The notes under the pieces were generated by a model. The model was not told the origin of the DNA. It made no database searches and was given only the letters and a program-made list of their open reading frames with translations. Made by a program: the position numbers and the translations under genes. This document shows, one piece after another, positions 1 through 10,412 of a stretch of 64,000 nucleotides of DNA (its first letter is position 1; every line of letters starts with the position of its first letter). Source of the stretch: Scylla paramamosain (lineage: Eukaryota; Arthropoda; Malacostraca; Decapoda; Portunidae); the NCBI RefSeq assembly GCF_035594125.1, contig NC_087180.1:19706115-19770114 (forward strand). The letters are read 5' to 3'.

Positions 1-297
1 TATCTACCAATGATTTGAATTCCCAGCTTCTAAGTATTACATTATTATTTGTTGATTGGTACCATTTGTATGCAATCAGAGAAAGATTTCAATATAAAAA
101 CATATCCATGTTACTGTTACCTTTCAGAATGTAAACCAAAATGAAAGCTATGTAAATTCTTACTTTAGATTATGTTGTCATTTCATTGAATGATGTAATT
201 TCTTGGTTCTTGTGCTTCTTCAAATGCAGTCCCTTGTCTGGTTTCTCTGTCAATTCTAATTTCTTATTGCTCTGTGGAAAAACAAAGTGCAAATGTT

Positions 298-468
298 TAG
301 GATGAACTGATTCAATAATATTGCTTTCACAATTTCAATATTGTTCACAATTTCTGCAGGAAGTTTACTCCATATATTTACTATACGATTAAAGAAAAAA
401 TGTTTGGCCTTGTGGGATTTAAAACGTTTGGGTATAATCTTGAATCCATTATTTCTTGTTAGGTAGAA
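298..468 (-). pseudogene. Non-LTR retrotransposon reverse transcriptase, C-terminal fragment
   Basis: Minus-strand translation gives a segment with the motifs TRNNGFKII, KHFFFNRIVNIWSKLP and EIVNNIEIV. This is the usual C-terminal tail of LINE reverse transcriptases of the CR1/Jockey/L2 type, where a FF.NR...WN.LP block is conserved. Only about 57 residues remain; the catalytic domain is absent. The upstream end runs directly into GGA and GA microsatellites, which suggests the element was cut or expanded there. The same relic is at 26057-26225 and 52752-52920. Confidence 0.7.
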
Positions 469-766
<298 letters not shown>

Positions 767-823
767 TTGGTAAGGAAAATTATTACAATGGTCCAAGGTG
801 AAGAACAGGGACTGGAATGAGAA

Positions 824-1160
824 GTGGAAGAAGCATATAGAATTGGAAAATATAGTGAAGGAGGTAAAAGACCATTAAAAGTGAGAATGAGATCCCAAGT
901 TACAGTAAAGGAGATCCTAGTGAGAACTGGGAAGCTGGCTGAAAATTCAGAATACAAGAATATTTGGGTAAAAAAGAGATATGAACTTGGAAGAAAGGGA
1001 AAAAGAGAAGGATCTGAGGAATGAAGCCAAGCAAAAAAAACGAGAGAAGTACAGAGACCGAGAAGCAGAAATTTTATTGGAGGGTACTAGATATGAAACT
1101 AAGGAAATGGTATATTCAGGAAAGGGAACAAGAAATGAAAGAACCACAACAGCAGACAGA
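824..1160 (+). pseudogene. LINE ORF1-like fragment, basic and coiled
   Basis: The segment begins EEAYRIGKYSEGG and RPLKVRMRSQ, continues through EILVRTGKLAENSEYKNI, then LRNEAKQK. In copy B the reading continues as TEKQKFYWRVLDMKLRKWYI. This pattern (RIGKY..G..RP.KV, later FYW.VLD..LRKW) recurs in crustacean LINE-associated ORF proteins as I recall them; the exact family name is uncertain. In copy A the frame breaks at an A homopolymer near 1032-1040, and no full-length ORF is present. It lies on the opposite strand to the reverse transcriptase tail, so two elements or an inversion are involved. Confidence 0.5.
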
Positions 1161-1277
1161 CAAATTGCATGTGGTGGGAGAAGTAGTATATTAAGAGTAA
1201 TATATACAAAACAAACTTCATGTAAACAAATAAAATTTTCAGAAAACTTGTCACACAAAACCTTATTAACAACTCAC

Positions 1278-1445
1278 CTTCTCCTTCTGCGGCATTTCCT
1301 TCCTTCTTATCTTTCTCCTTTCCTTCTCCATCTTCCTCCTCCTCCTCCTCCTCCTCTCCTTCCTCTTTCTTTCCACCTTCCTCCTCCTCTTGTGACTCTT
1401 AACTCTCTTCCTCCTCGTCCTCCTCTTCCCCTGTGCTTTCCTCCT
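1278..1445 (-). pseudogene. Glu/Lys-rich exon, probably the acidic region of the NASP-like gene, with an in-frame stop
   Basis: On the minus strand a TTTCAG acceptor (border at 1445) and a GTGAGT donor (border at 1278) frame a 168-nt exon. Its only highly charged frame reads EESTGEEEDEEEES, stop, then ESQEEEEGGKKEEG and GKEKDKKEGNAAEGE. NASP proteins carry long acidic stretches interrupting their TPR repeats, and this exon lies on the same strand downstream of the NASP-like exons. The TAA at 1399-1401 is in the same frame as the donor-side reading and is present in all three copies, so it predates the duplication. Alternatively this is an unrelated low-complexity exon read out of frame. Confidence 0.42.
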
Positions 1446-1684
1446 CTGAAAGAAAAGACTTGTTTAAAAAGCAAGCAAATATAGTAGTAATAGTAAAAAA
1501 AAGTCAATGAAATGAAAGTTTATACACATATGAAATTAGTGAAAATTTGACACCAAACATTCTCTATCTGTAACATTACATCAGAATGACGAGAACACAA
1601 GATATGAAAAGTGAAAGGGAATGATGTATATAACAAAGAAAAACATTGTATAATGACATATGACAGGAAAATAATCTTGTATAC

Positions 1685-1985
1685 TTGTCCCTTAAATACT
1701 TGCTTCCTTGTATATTAACTCCCAAAATGCTCATTCCTTGTACTCTCATTTTCAAAACACCTCTTCCTTATATATTGTCACTCAAACACTCCTTTCTTGT
1801 ACACTTATTCCTAAATCACTCCTGTCTTCCTGTATTCTCATTCTCCAAACACTCGTGCCTCTGCACACCCAGTTCCTCAAAACATTTCTTCATTGTTTAC
1901 TCATCCCGCAAACACAGCAACTTTCTTGTATACTCAGCTCTCAAAAGATGCATTTTTAAACATCCATAACTCCTTTTATTTTCAT
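1685..1985. repeat. Degenerate ~36-bp tandem repeat in an intron
   Basis: About eight loosely conserved units contain a CTTGTATA core followed by CTCATTCCCAAACACTCC-like sequence. Open frames across it in three phases are repeat artefacts. The repeat sits between the NASP-like exons and the acidic exon and is conserved in copies B and C. Confidence 0.6.
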
Positions 1986-2054
1986 TCCCCAAACACTCCC
2001 GGCTGTGCACACTCCAGCACGTTAACACAATAACCAAGCAATACACACGACTAC

Positions 2055-2468
2055 TGGCACCATCCAGATCTGGCCCCAGCACCCCTGCCTCCTTGCGTGC
2101 CAGCTCCAGCAATGCACGGCCACAGCGGCAGTACGCGTCACCACACTCGGGCGCCTGCTCCCCACACAGCTCCACCAGGGACTCTGTTGCCTCCTGGAGT
2201 GGTAAGGAGTGTCAGTTAAACCTGGTGTTTACTTTCACTATGATATGAAACAATTAACAACACAGAAAACAACACAACTAGGTAACATGCAACACATACC
2301 ACACCTAAGCAACAGACACACCTCGAAGGCAGCGACAGCAGATTTGAAGTCCCCCACCAGGAGGTGTCGCTTGCCCCTAGAGAAACGGTCGAACGCTGCT
2401 GCACTTGCCGCACGTCCAAGGGGAGCAAGCAAACAGGCCATCATCAAACAAGTCTCGACTTTAACCAT
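2055..2468 (-). CDS. NASP-like histone chaperone, N-terminal TPR exons
   Basis: NASP-family proteins bind histone H3-H4 and H1 in the cytoplasm and nucleus through TPR repeats. Two minus-strand exons are visible. The first ends with FDRFSRGKRHLLVGDFKSAV and AAFE, with a GTGTGT donor after 2322; its start is uncertain and an ATG lies at 2466-2468. The second runs from 2193 to about 2055 with EATESLVELCGEQAPECG, DAYCRCGRALLELARKE and GVLGPDLDGA. The blocks GK+HLLVGD, ECG+A and G+ALLELAR.E.GVLG match the first TPR of NASP. Exon junction E|EATES is in phase. Later TPR exons are not found, so the gene is partial here. Both exons are open in copy A; both have insertions in copy B and both are deleted in copy C. 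Confidence 0.72.
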
Positions 2469-2599
2469 TCGTAATTTACACCATCATATATTGTGGAGTA
2501 ACTTCATGTTTAGTATATCTTAACATGGAACATTATTAAGAATGTGTACATGCTTGTATTATTTGATAAATTATGTGGTCAGCTACACTTTCCACTCAC

Positions 2600-3585
2600 A
2601 CTCTCATCCATCACCAAAATTAAACTAACCCCCTATTACTTTCCTCCCACCCTCAGAATTATTAAACTAACCTCCAGTCACATTCTTCTGACACCCTCAT
2701 CCCTCACTAAAAATTAATACCAAATGGCAAAATTACCAAACTAACCTCTAAATATCATCCTCCCACCATCTAGTCTCTCACTAAAATTAATCTCACCAAG
2801 CACGATTATCAAGCTAATATCCAATCACTTTCCTCTGACCCTCAAAATCCTTTCCAGCTGGTAGAATTATTAACCTATACTCCAGTCACTTCCACCCTCT
2901 CATCCCTCATTAAAATTAATCCCAGCCTTCAAAATTATTGAACTAACCTCCAGTCAAAGAAATATCACTGGTTTTGTGGGGGATATTGTCACTGCACTAA
3001 GGGATGCACACAATTTCTCGTAAGTTTTCACATTTTGCGTTCAACTGTACCGGTCTAAGTGGAGGAGTGAAAAAGTGACACCTAATGAATAGTTGCCACA
3101 AAACTTATTCTCATTACTTTTTGTTCCTTGTCATTTTTCTTTCAGGCTTTTTTCATCATCACAGCAGCTTGAAATTTTGAAAATACATGCTATTTGAGGA
3201 GGTAGCTGTACATGTGAAAAAAGAAGGGAAACAAACATCCATACTTGTGACTGATATGAAAAATAAACTATACATATAAATGTATATTTCACTTTTCTTT
3301 CTAGCAATTAAAAAATGTACATACGACAGTATTTCTTTCTTTTCCTCAATAAATACGACAACAGTATTTTTCCTTCCCTTCAGTACACCCAGCCTTTCCC
3401 TTAGTACATATCACAGTACTTTTCCTTTTTGCTCAGTGCATATGAGAATAATTTTCCTTTTCCTCCATGCATATGACACTACTTGCCCTTTTCCTTTTCT
3501 TTCCCTAAATAGAGAAGACAAGACAGAAATTTTCTTTCCCTCAATACACAACACTATTTTTTCTCCCACTCTCTCTCTTGTACAG
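2600..3585. other. Intronic/intergenic stretch built from degenerate repeats
   Basis: From about 2600 to 2960 there are roughly four diverged units containing CCCTCATCCCTCA, AAAATTAAT and ACTAACCTCCAGTCAC blocks. From about 3330 to 3560 a second pyrimidine-rich degenerate repeat with CAGTAC and CATATGA words approaches the receptor exon. No supported gene lies between 2480 and 3585. Confidence 0.55.
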
Positions 3586-5395
3586 AGTCAGTTTCAATGT
3601 ACTGGAAGGTTATGCCTACGGGAAACTGAAGGACAACTCAAGCAACGAGTGGACGGGCACGGTAGGAGCTCTGCAGTCAGGGGAAGCTGACCTCACTGTC
3701 TCTGAATTGTCCATCACTGAGGAGAGGTTGAAAGTTGTTACCTACACCCAGCCTATCTATATCATCAGGTGAGAGATACAGGTGATGATCAAATAATATT
3801 TTAAAGATGTTGAACAAAGTGCTCCCTTAACAGATTAATTGGATCAGCAAAATGTTCAGAATATGAAATGTCAAATAATTAGATTGATCTATCTATATGC
3901 CAGGCTGGCAGTCCTATACAGGGTGGCCCAGACACTACACTATACACTCACATACAACATTGACACTGTTAATCCAAATTCTAATCTATTTATCTATATA
4001 CCAGGCCAACAATCCTCCCCAAGACACCGCAGACAAATCACCACACATTCACACTCTTAACTTCATTATTATTAACGATTTAGCTGTCTATACATCAGGC
4101 TGGCAATCACACACAAAATGGCCCAAACAAGGCACCACACACACATTCACACTCTTAATATCATCTGTCAGCCCCTAGTGGAAAGGGACAATCTTGTGGC
4201 CCACCATACTACACCTCAGGAGGTCAGACACAGCATTCAGTTAACAAAAAATCACATTAACACCCACTCCCCACAGAACATAGTAACACAAAATCAGATT
4301 AACACTCACCCCAATGTCACATTCACAAGACAAGTTCTCATCCCACAGCCGTAAACTGTTTGCGGCCACCCACGAGGACCTTGCCAAGAAGATGTTTGCC
4401 TACACAACCCCAACGGACACAGCTCTGTACCGGCGCATCCCGGCTAACACGACAGGCCTCGCCAGCATCCTCTTCTTCATCGAGCGACTCCAGAGGTGCT
4501 ACATACCCACGGGGGAGAAGCCTGTTAGCATGGGAGTTGCTGCTGGCTGGTACATGTTGTCAGCTCTCCTACAACAAGGTGAGGACCTGTTGAGGTGTAA
4601 GACTGGTCAGTTCAAGTGTTGGAGCATTTAGTGTTTGGTAAGATGGCTGGTACATGTTGCCAGCCCTCCTACAGCAGGGTGAGGACCTGTTGGGGTATGA
4701 GACTAAGTTGAATGCAAGGGTAGTGGTGTTTAATGTTTGATAAGATGGGAATACAGAAAGACAGTTATTAAAGGATAGATTTAAAACTGGGAAACTTTAC
4801 ATGATACCTGGTGTATTTTCATAATTGAGCTGATATTAACTTGAATTAGTTCTGGCATGAGCAATATAAGCAAGTGGTGTTAATATGACTGATATGGATA
4901 TCAAGTAATGTATTTAATTTTATCAGTAGTTCTCTTCATATGATGATATCAACAGTTTTCTTAGTAAGATATGAGATATAAATCTTTTAGAAATGATGAG
5001 AAAAACTCTTAAATTGCATTTTCATCTCTGAAACATTTTAAAATGGTCTTTTCTACATTTTTAAATTTAAAAAGATGTGTTACTATCAAAGATTTTAAAT
5101 TGCCTTTGCATCATCCTCCATGTCTTAAAATTGCCTTTTCATGGCATCTTTCCCTCCTGCTCTTCCTCCTGCAGGCTCCAACACCTACCCAATCAGCACT
5201 GCAGCACGGGTAATCTACTGGGTTGGCTACAGTGTGTCCCTCATTGTGTACACATCATACTCTGCCACACTGGTCTCACATCTTGCTGTGGAGCAGCCTG
5301 CACCTCTGCCATTCAGCAACCTGCGGGACCTGTCTAGGCAGTCAGGCTGGGATGCTGGATGCAACAACAATGACCTCTTCCAAGTGACAGCCTCG
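3586..5395 (+). CDS. Ionotropic glutamate-type receptor (IR/iGluR family), three internal exons
   Basis: These exons encode part of a ligand-gated cation channel. Exon a (3586-3768) has GALQSGEADLTVSELSITEE and VVTYTQPIY, the ligand-binding S1 signature (GxLQ.GEADL...L.IT.ER...V.FT.P). Exon b (4349-4578) ends GWYMLSALLQQ, the pore helix. Exon c (5175-5395) starts with the completing G and carries RVIYWVGYSVSLIVYTSYSA and TLVSHLAVEQ, the M3 gate region related to SYTANLAAFLT, then the start of S2 (PFSNLRDL). Splice phases match (AG|C and G|GC) and all three are open in copy A. SYSATL replaces the classical SYTANL, as in divergent ionotropic receptors. M1 is poorly recognisable in exon b. Exons before a and after c are absent from the unit, so the gene is a fragment here. 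Confidence 0.82.
3890..4340. repeat. Degenerate ~95-bp tandem repeat in the receptor intron
   Basis: Three units share a CTATATGCCAGGCTGGCA-like opening and a CACACATTCACACTCTTAA-like close, running from about 3890 to 4165. The same CACCACAC word at the end of the last unit is the site where copy C recombined to give its 2.1-kb deletion. Confidence 0.6.
4545..4745 (+). repeat. 100-bp tandem duplication of a receptor exon end and its splice donor
   Basis: The 3' end of receptor exon b with its donor (donor GT at 4579) is repeated exactly 100 bp downstream, with the second donor GT at 4679. The second copy still translates as GWYMLPALLQQ before GTGAGG. It has lost the upstream acceptor, so it is either a decoy donor or a relic. 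The same arrangement is in copy B; copy C is broken off between the two donors. Confidence 0.75.
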
Positions 5396-5449
5396 GTGGG
5401 TCCTTGGCTTCTTGCTGTGTGAACTGATATACCATCCAGTGGTTGAGAG

Positions 5450-5669
<220 letters not shown>

Positions 5670-6127
5670 TTGTTCAGTGCCAGATTTAGGAGTCCACAAA
5701 AAGACCAGCTGCCCAGGAGCCTCCACAATCTGGGGTCTCCACAATCTGAGGAGTCTCCCACATAAATATTCTGTAAGTGAAAGAAACTTAAATTAATCAA
5801 ACACTAGTTTTCTATGAACTAAATATTTTTTTATTACTATCAAAATAACCACTTGTTTCATTTACACTAAATAAATATGTTCCTTTCACTATAATATATT
5901 ATATGTATTAAAAACTGCATGGAATACAGATACAAAAATATTAATATAAATATTTCAGGTAGATGGCCTCCACACTCAGGCTGCTCACAGGCCTCCACAG
6001 ACACAAATCCAGCCCTTGATTTGTAAATTAATTATCTTATTTAATTATTTATTTTTCCTTTGTAAGAGGAGCACTGCCTTAGGGAGGGAGAGAGAGAAAG
6101 AGAATAATAAAAAAAAAAAAAAAAAAA

Positions 6128-6204
6128 ACAGATGCCATTTCTTTAAGAAATGGCATCTGTAATAATAATCTGTTATATGCCATAATAAATTATGGCATAT
6201 AACA
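6128..6204. other. Two adjacent perfect hairpins after a poly(A) tract
   Basis: A run of about 20 A residues is followed by two inverted repeats. The first, at 6128-6160, has 16-base arms (ACAGATGCCATTTCTT and its complement) around a single-base centre. The second, at 6171-6204, has 16-base arms (TGTTATATGCCATAAT and its complement) with a 2-base loop. A partial third arm follows near 6212. The copy in B (31972-32048) is unchanged in sequence. Function is unknown. Confidence 0.85.
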
Positions 6205-6311
6205 TAAAATGTTATATGCCATTTGATAACAGTTTTCTATAGATCTAAGTGTAACTCAGTAAGTTTGTAACACACAATCTCCCTCTCTTAAATCCAAATT
6301 GCTTTATTATC

Positions 6312-6772
6312 ACTGGGAGAGGCTGGGATGGACTGGGAGAGGCTGGAATGCACTGAGAGAGGCTGGGATGGACTGGGAGAGGCTGGGATGGACTGGGAGA
6401 GGCTGGAATGCACTGAGAGAGGCTGGGATGGACTGGGAGAAGCTAGGATGCACTGGGAGAGGCTGGGATGGACTGGGAGAGGCTGGAATGCACTGAGAGA
6501 GGCTGGGATGGACTGGGAGAGGCTGAAATGCACTGGGAGAGGCTGGGATGGACTGGGAGAGGCTGGGATGGACTGGGAGAGTCTAGGATGCACTGGGAGA
6601 GGCTGGGATGGACTGGGAGAGGCTGGGATGGACTGGGAGAGGCTGGAATGCACTGAGAGAGGCTGGGATGGACTGGGAGAGGCTGGGATGGACTGGGAGA
6701 GGCTGGAATGCACTGAGAGAGGCTGGGATGGACTGGGAGAGGCTAGGATGCACTGGGAGAGGCTGGGATGAA
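6312..6772. repeat. 20-bp minisatellite replacing the 3' part of a LINE endonuclease
   Basis: About 23 tandem units of a 20-bp motif (consensus GGCTGGGATGGACTGGGAGA) with a few variant classes that alternate in a higher-order pattern. Read on the minus strand it stays in frame with the LINE endonuclease for over 150 codons as [24 protein letters not shown] repeats, because 20-bp units cycle through all frames without a stop. Copy B has about 20 units. Confidence 0.93.
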
Positions 6773-6800
6773 AAGGCTGGGGCTGGGGCTGAGGCTGGGG

Positions 6801-7390
6801 GAAAAGGTCAAGAATGTTGGGTGTATCTCCAAGACAGTCAGGAATACGAGTAGGGTGTTGCACCAATTGCTCTAGGTCATGGAGGATAGCAAAGTTGTAG
6901 GCTAGTTCACCAGGATGGTCAGTGAAGGGAGAGGAAAGCCAAAGCTGGTGGTGAACATTGAAGTCTCCAAGAATGGAGATCTCTGCAAAAGGGAAGAGGG
7001 TCAGAATGTGCTCCACTTTGGAAGTTAAGTAGTTAAAGAATTTCTTATAATCAGAGGAGTTAGGTGAGAGGTATACAGCACAGATAAATTTAGTATGAGA
7101 GTGACTCTGTAGTCGTAGCCAGATGGTGGAAAACTCAGAAGATTCAAGAGCGTGGGCACGAGAGCAGGTTAAATCATTGCGCACATAAACGCAGCATCCA
7201 GCTTTGGACTGAAAATGAGGATAGAGAAAGTAAGAGGGAACAGAAAAGGAGCTACTGTCAGTTGCCTCAGACACCTGAGTTTCAGTGAGGAAAAGAAGAT
7301 GAGGTTTAGAAGAGGAGAGGTGGTGTTCTACAGATTGAAAATTAGATCTTTGACTGCGAATGTTGCAGAAGTTAATGAAGAAAAAGTTGA
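6801..7390 (-). pseudogene. LINE AP-endonuclease domain fragment
   Basis: The minus-strand translation reads [46 protein letters not shown] and [23 protein letters not shown] and GDFNVHH are the conserved motifs of the apurinic-endonuclease domain of CR1/Jockey-type LINEs, which nicks the insertion target. The domain stops before its final SDH motif and runs into the 20-bp minisatellite. The copy A frame is lost upstream near 7390 in a G homopolymer. It probably belongs to the same family as the reverse transcriptase inserted in copy C; that link is inference. Confidence 0.8.
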
Positions 7391-7737
7391 GGGGGTGTCA
7401 AGACACTTAGGGTCTTTGACAGAAAGGCAGTCTGACCTGGGGACATTTATGGTCCCCTCCCCAGATGGGGACTACGAGGCTGGTGTAGGAGTCGCCACGA
7501 TGATTTTAAAATTTTTGAGTGAAGGGTGTGTGTGTTATTAGGTGCTTGTAGTTTTGTGTGGAGGAAGAGAGTTGTCTTTAGAGGGCAGGCTATGACTGCC
7601 CCCTTGTGTTGTGAGACACAAAGGGAAACGTTCAGCGAGGTCACAGCTGGGTTTAATGATAAGTTCACAGCACCCCCTGAACAGTGCTTTAGACCTCACT
7701 GGTAGTAATTATCATTTAGGCAGATGTCTACTGCCTC

Positions 7738-7813
<76 letters not shown>

Positions 7814-8077
7814 CAGCCAACATTGGATAATGGGAGGCATGTGGGTGTTTTGTGGGCTACTTTATGGGTCCCATGTGGGCTACCCACATTACTGTAAAAC
7901 ACAGGTTGTTCTTGGAGATTTAAACTTTTTGTATTTATAAATATTGATTCACATGACAGTAAAGATTCATTTTACTAACATGCCAGTTTCTCTTAAACCA
8001 AGCAATTTACGTGTAATCTTATCTTACAAATGGCTTGAGGCATTCTCTAACCCTCTTGGAAAGTCGACAGATATAAG
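7391..8077. other. Non-coding stretch with a long (AT)n microsatellite
   Basis: The AT run spans about 7740-7811 in copy A and is about 35 bp longer in copy B. A GTGGGC/GCCCAC-rich stretch follows (about 7845-7890). I see no supported coding sequence. Confidence 0.7.
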
Positions 8078-8511
8078 GGTAATTGTCTAGAGTCCTTACC
8101 GGGCCTTATTACTGGTCTATTCACTTCAATTCTTTTACACATACCTTCACATGCACCTAAAACATCATTTTAAAGTGGGGGACAAATGCCCCCTTCCCTC
8201 TAGTCGGTTAGGTTAGGTTAGGTTAGGTTAGGTTAGGTTAGGTTAGGGTAATTGTCTAGAGTCCTTACCGGGCCTTATTACTGGTCTATTCACTTCAATT
8301 CTTTTACACATACCTTCACATGCACCTAAAACCTAACCTAACCTAACCTAACTTAACCTAACCTAACCTAACCTAACCTAACCGACTAGAGGGAAGGGGG
8401 CATTTGTCCCCCACTTTAAAATGATGTTTTAGGTGCATGTGAAGGTATGTGTAAAAGAATTGAAGTGAATAGACCAGTAATAAGGCCCGGTAAGGACTCT
8501 AGACAATTACC
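8078..8511. mobile_element. 434-bp fold-back element with 8-bp target duplication, TTAGG-bearing arms
   Basis: Copy A has an insertion relative to B. The 8-bp sequence GATATAAG occurs directly before (8070-8077) and after (8512-8519) the element, and only once at the empty site in B. The ends are inverted repeats beginning GGTAATTGTCTAGAGTCC, with arms at 8078-8205 and 8384-8511, each 128 bp and apparently perfect. Inside the left arm is (GGTTA)n, then a direct repeat of the first ~86 bp of the arm (8247-8332), then (CCTAA)n leading into the right arm. No transposase is encoded. An 8-bp duplication fits hAT-type elements among others, but the terminal sequence is not a textbook hAT end. Confidence 0.88.
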
Positions 8512-8555
8512 GATATAAGTAATACTGCTAATTTTCATTGAAATATTAAAAGAAA

Positions 8556-8905
8556 ATTAAATAAATAAATAAATAAATAAAATAAATAAATAAATAAATA
8601 AATAAAAATCTTTTGGTTCAGTGATGTTCCTCATTTTTTGTCCAAGGTTCTAACCATACCTAAACTAACCTAACCATACCTGCTGTAACCTAACCATACC
8701 TAAACTAACTTGACCACACCAAAACTAACCTAACCATACCTGCTGTAATCTAACCATACCTAAACTAACTTAACCACATCCAAACCTAACCACACCCAAA
8801 CTAACCTAACTGTACTTGGTGTAATCTAACCATACCCAAAACTAACCTAACTACACCCAACCATATCAAACCTAACCTAACCATACCTAAACTCAAGGCA
8901 AGGTA
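8556..8905. repeat. (AAAT)n and degenerate CTAACC-rich repeat
   Basis: An AAAT tract (about 8556-8607) is followed by about 270 bp of diverged units with CTAACCATACC, AAACTAACC and CTGCTGTAA words, period roughly 40 bp. The words recall arthropod CCTAA telomere repeats but are much degraded. The same tract is at about 34030-34300 in copy B. Confidence 0.65.
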
Positions 8906-9641
8906 TGGCGTGTCTAGCCAGTGGTAGCCATAATTATTTCCTATTTTCATCAATAAGAAAAGGCATTGAATTCAATTTAAAAAAAACGTTTCAATTATTG
9001 TTAAAGGTTTGTAGAAAAGAATATATCAAGAGCTAGTGTTATTTCATAAGATAGGTAATGAAATACTGGCACATTAATAAAAGTGATATCAAGCCTCAAT
9101 ATACTGACATACGGTAATAACAGTGTAGTACCATCACAATCACCAGCACCACCACCTTACCATTTATATCACTAGACAACCACCTCTACACCGTACGTAA
9201 TGTACTTTCCACATATAATGCATACCTTTGGGCAAATTGGTGTCAGCGGAGCATTGAATGAATGCCTCTTGGCACTTGCTGGGAGACTGGATGCCTTGGT
9301 AATCTGCAGGGATCACCACTTTTTAACACAGGCTAACTTCTTACTTTACACGTTATGGAAGGCATCAAGTATGGCTTCAAGCATTTTAAAGTATTCACAA
9401 CATTGTCGAGTGCAATTTAAGATACCTTACTTCTGAACTGGTGTGAACCGCCAACGTACTGTTTACAGCACCCGCTGGGTTAAAACGTATGTTCACTTTT
9501 TAAATCTCTGGATTAAAGTATATTGCATTTTCAAGTTCAAAAATTAAAAATATTATTGCATAAAAATAATGCACTTTTTTTCTCTTTCCACAAGTTACCT
9601 CCAACAGATTATTAAAGGTAGGTGGAAAATTTATTTAGAGC
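8906..9641. other. Region upstream of the Harbinger exon, no supported gene
   Basis: AT-rich sequence. A 78-codon plus-strand open frame at 9200-9436 is identical in both copies but shows no domain, repeat or splice context that I recognise, so it is not called. It could belong to the Harbinger element, whose autonomous members often carry a second ORF. Confidence 0.5.
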
Positions 9642-10412
9642 ATGATGAACCCAGCCGTTAGCAGGAAGGCGGCACAACAACGTCAGCGGCGCACCTACAG
9701 AGTGAGAAGAGATATTTTCGCTGAGTACGACGATGCTGAGTTACTGAAAAGATTCAGATTGGACCGTGCTGGTATTGTTGCAGTGACTGATATAGTGAGA
9801 GACAAGCTGCAAAGTAAAACTGAAAGAAATAGAGCCTTGACCCCTGAGATGGTGGCCATCACATTACGATATTTAGCCACAGGAAAAATGCAACAGTGCA
9901 GTTGTGATGATTTTGGAACAACGCAGCCCACTATCAGCCGTGCAATATCACAGACAATTGATGCACTGGCTGACCCAGAAGTAATCTGCCAGTTCGTGGC
10001 TTTCCCTCACACCCAGCGTGAAGTGCAGCAAAAACAGGCAGAGTTCATGCAAGTAACTCAGTTTCCCGGTGTTGTGGGAGTGATTGATGGCACTCATATA
10101 AGAATTGTGTCTCCTCATGTCGATGAACATGTATATGTGAACAGGAAACGCTATCACAGCATAAATGTGCAAGTAGTATTTGATGCTCACTATAAGATTC
10201 TTGACATTGTGGCAAGGTGGCCTGGCTCAGTCAACGATGCAAGAATACTAGATAAGTCAGCACTCAAACTGATGTTTGAGGAACAACATGTACCTGCAGG
10301 ATGCTACCTTCCCGGGGACAGTGGCTATCCCTGTAAGCAGTGGCTCCTCACTCCTTACCTTCGCCCTCAAACTGTTGCACAAGCTAATTATAACAGGTGG
10401 GTTTATTTGTAA
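9642..10412 (+). CDS. PIF/Harbinger (HARBI1-like) transposase, N-terminal exon
   Basis: A 256-codon ORF starts with a basic N-terminus (RKAAQQRQRRTYRVRR). It has a helix-turn-helix-like block (TTQPTISRAISQTIDAL, about residues 93-109) and the DDE_Tnp_4 nuclease core with VIDGTHI (Asp149), YHSINVQVVFDAHYKILDIV, WPGSVNDARIL (Asp199) and LPGDSGYP (223-230). The protein ends shortly after NYNR, where an in-frame GTGGGT could be a splice donor. The third acidic residue, normally in a VERAFG-like motif further on, is missing. The family is usually near 350 residues, so this is about two thirds of a transposase. The protein is identical in copy B, unlike the frameshifted neighbours. It could be a truncated element or the first exon of a domesticated gene. 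Confidence 0.88.
   Translation: MMNPAVSRKAAQQRQRRTYRVRRDIFAEYDDAELLKRFRLDRAGIVAVTDIVRDKLQSKTERNRALTPEMVAITLRYLATGKMQQCSCDDFGTTQPTISRAISQTIDALADPEVICQFVAFPHTQREVQQKQAEFMQVTQFPGVVGVIDGTHIRIVSPHVDEHVYVNRKRYHSINVQVVFDAHYKILDIVARWPGSVNDARILDKSALKLMFEEQHVPAGCYLPGDSGYPCKQWLLTPYLRPQTVAQANYNRWVYL

Noticed and set aside
4360..4593. Alternative frame in receptor exon b (MRPPTRTLPRRCLP)
   Set aside because: The other frame contains the pore-helix motif and joins in phase to both neighbouring exons.
6299..6853. Trp/Gly/Glu-rich plus-strand frames ([15 protein letters not shown])
   Set aside because: They are the 20-bp minisatellite read on the opposite strand to the LINE endonuclease; no gene context.
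7696..7940. IY-repeat frames
   Set aside because: They come from the (AT)n microsatellite.
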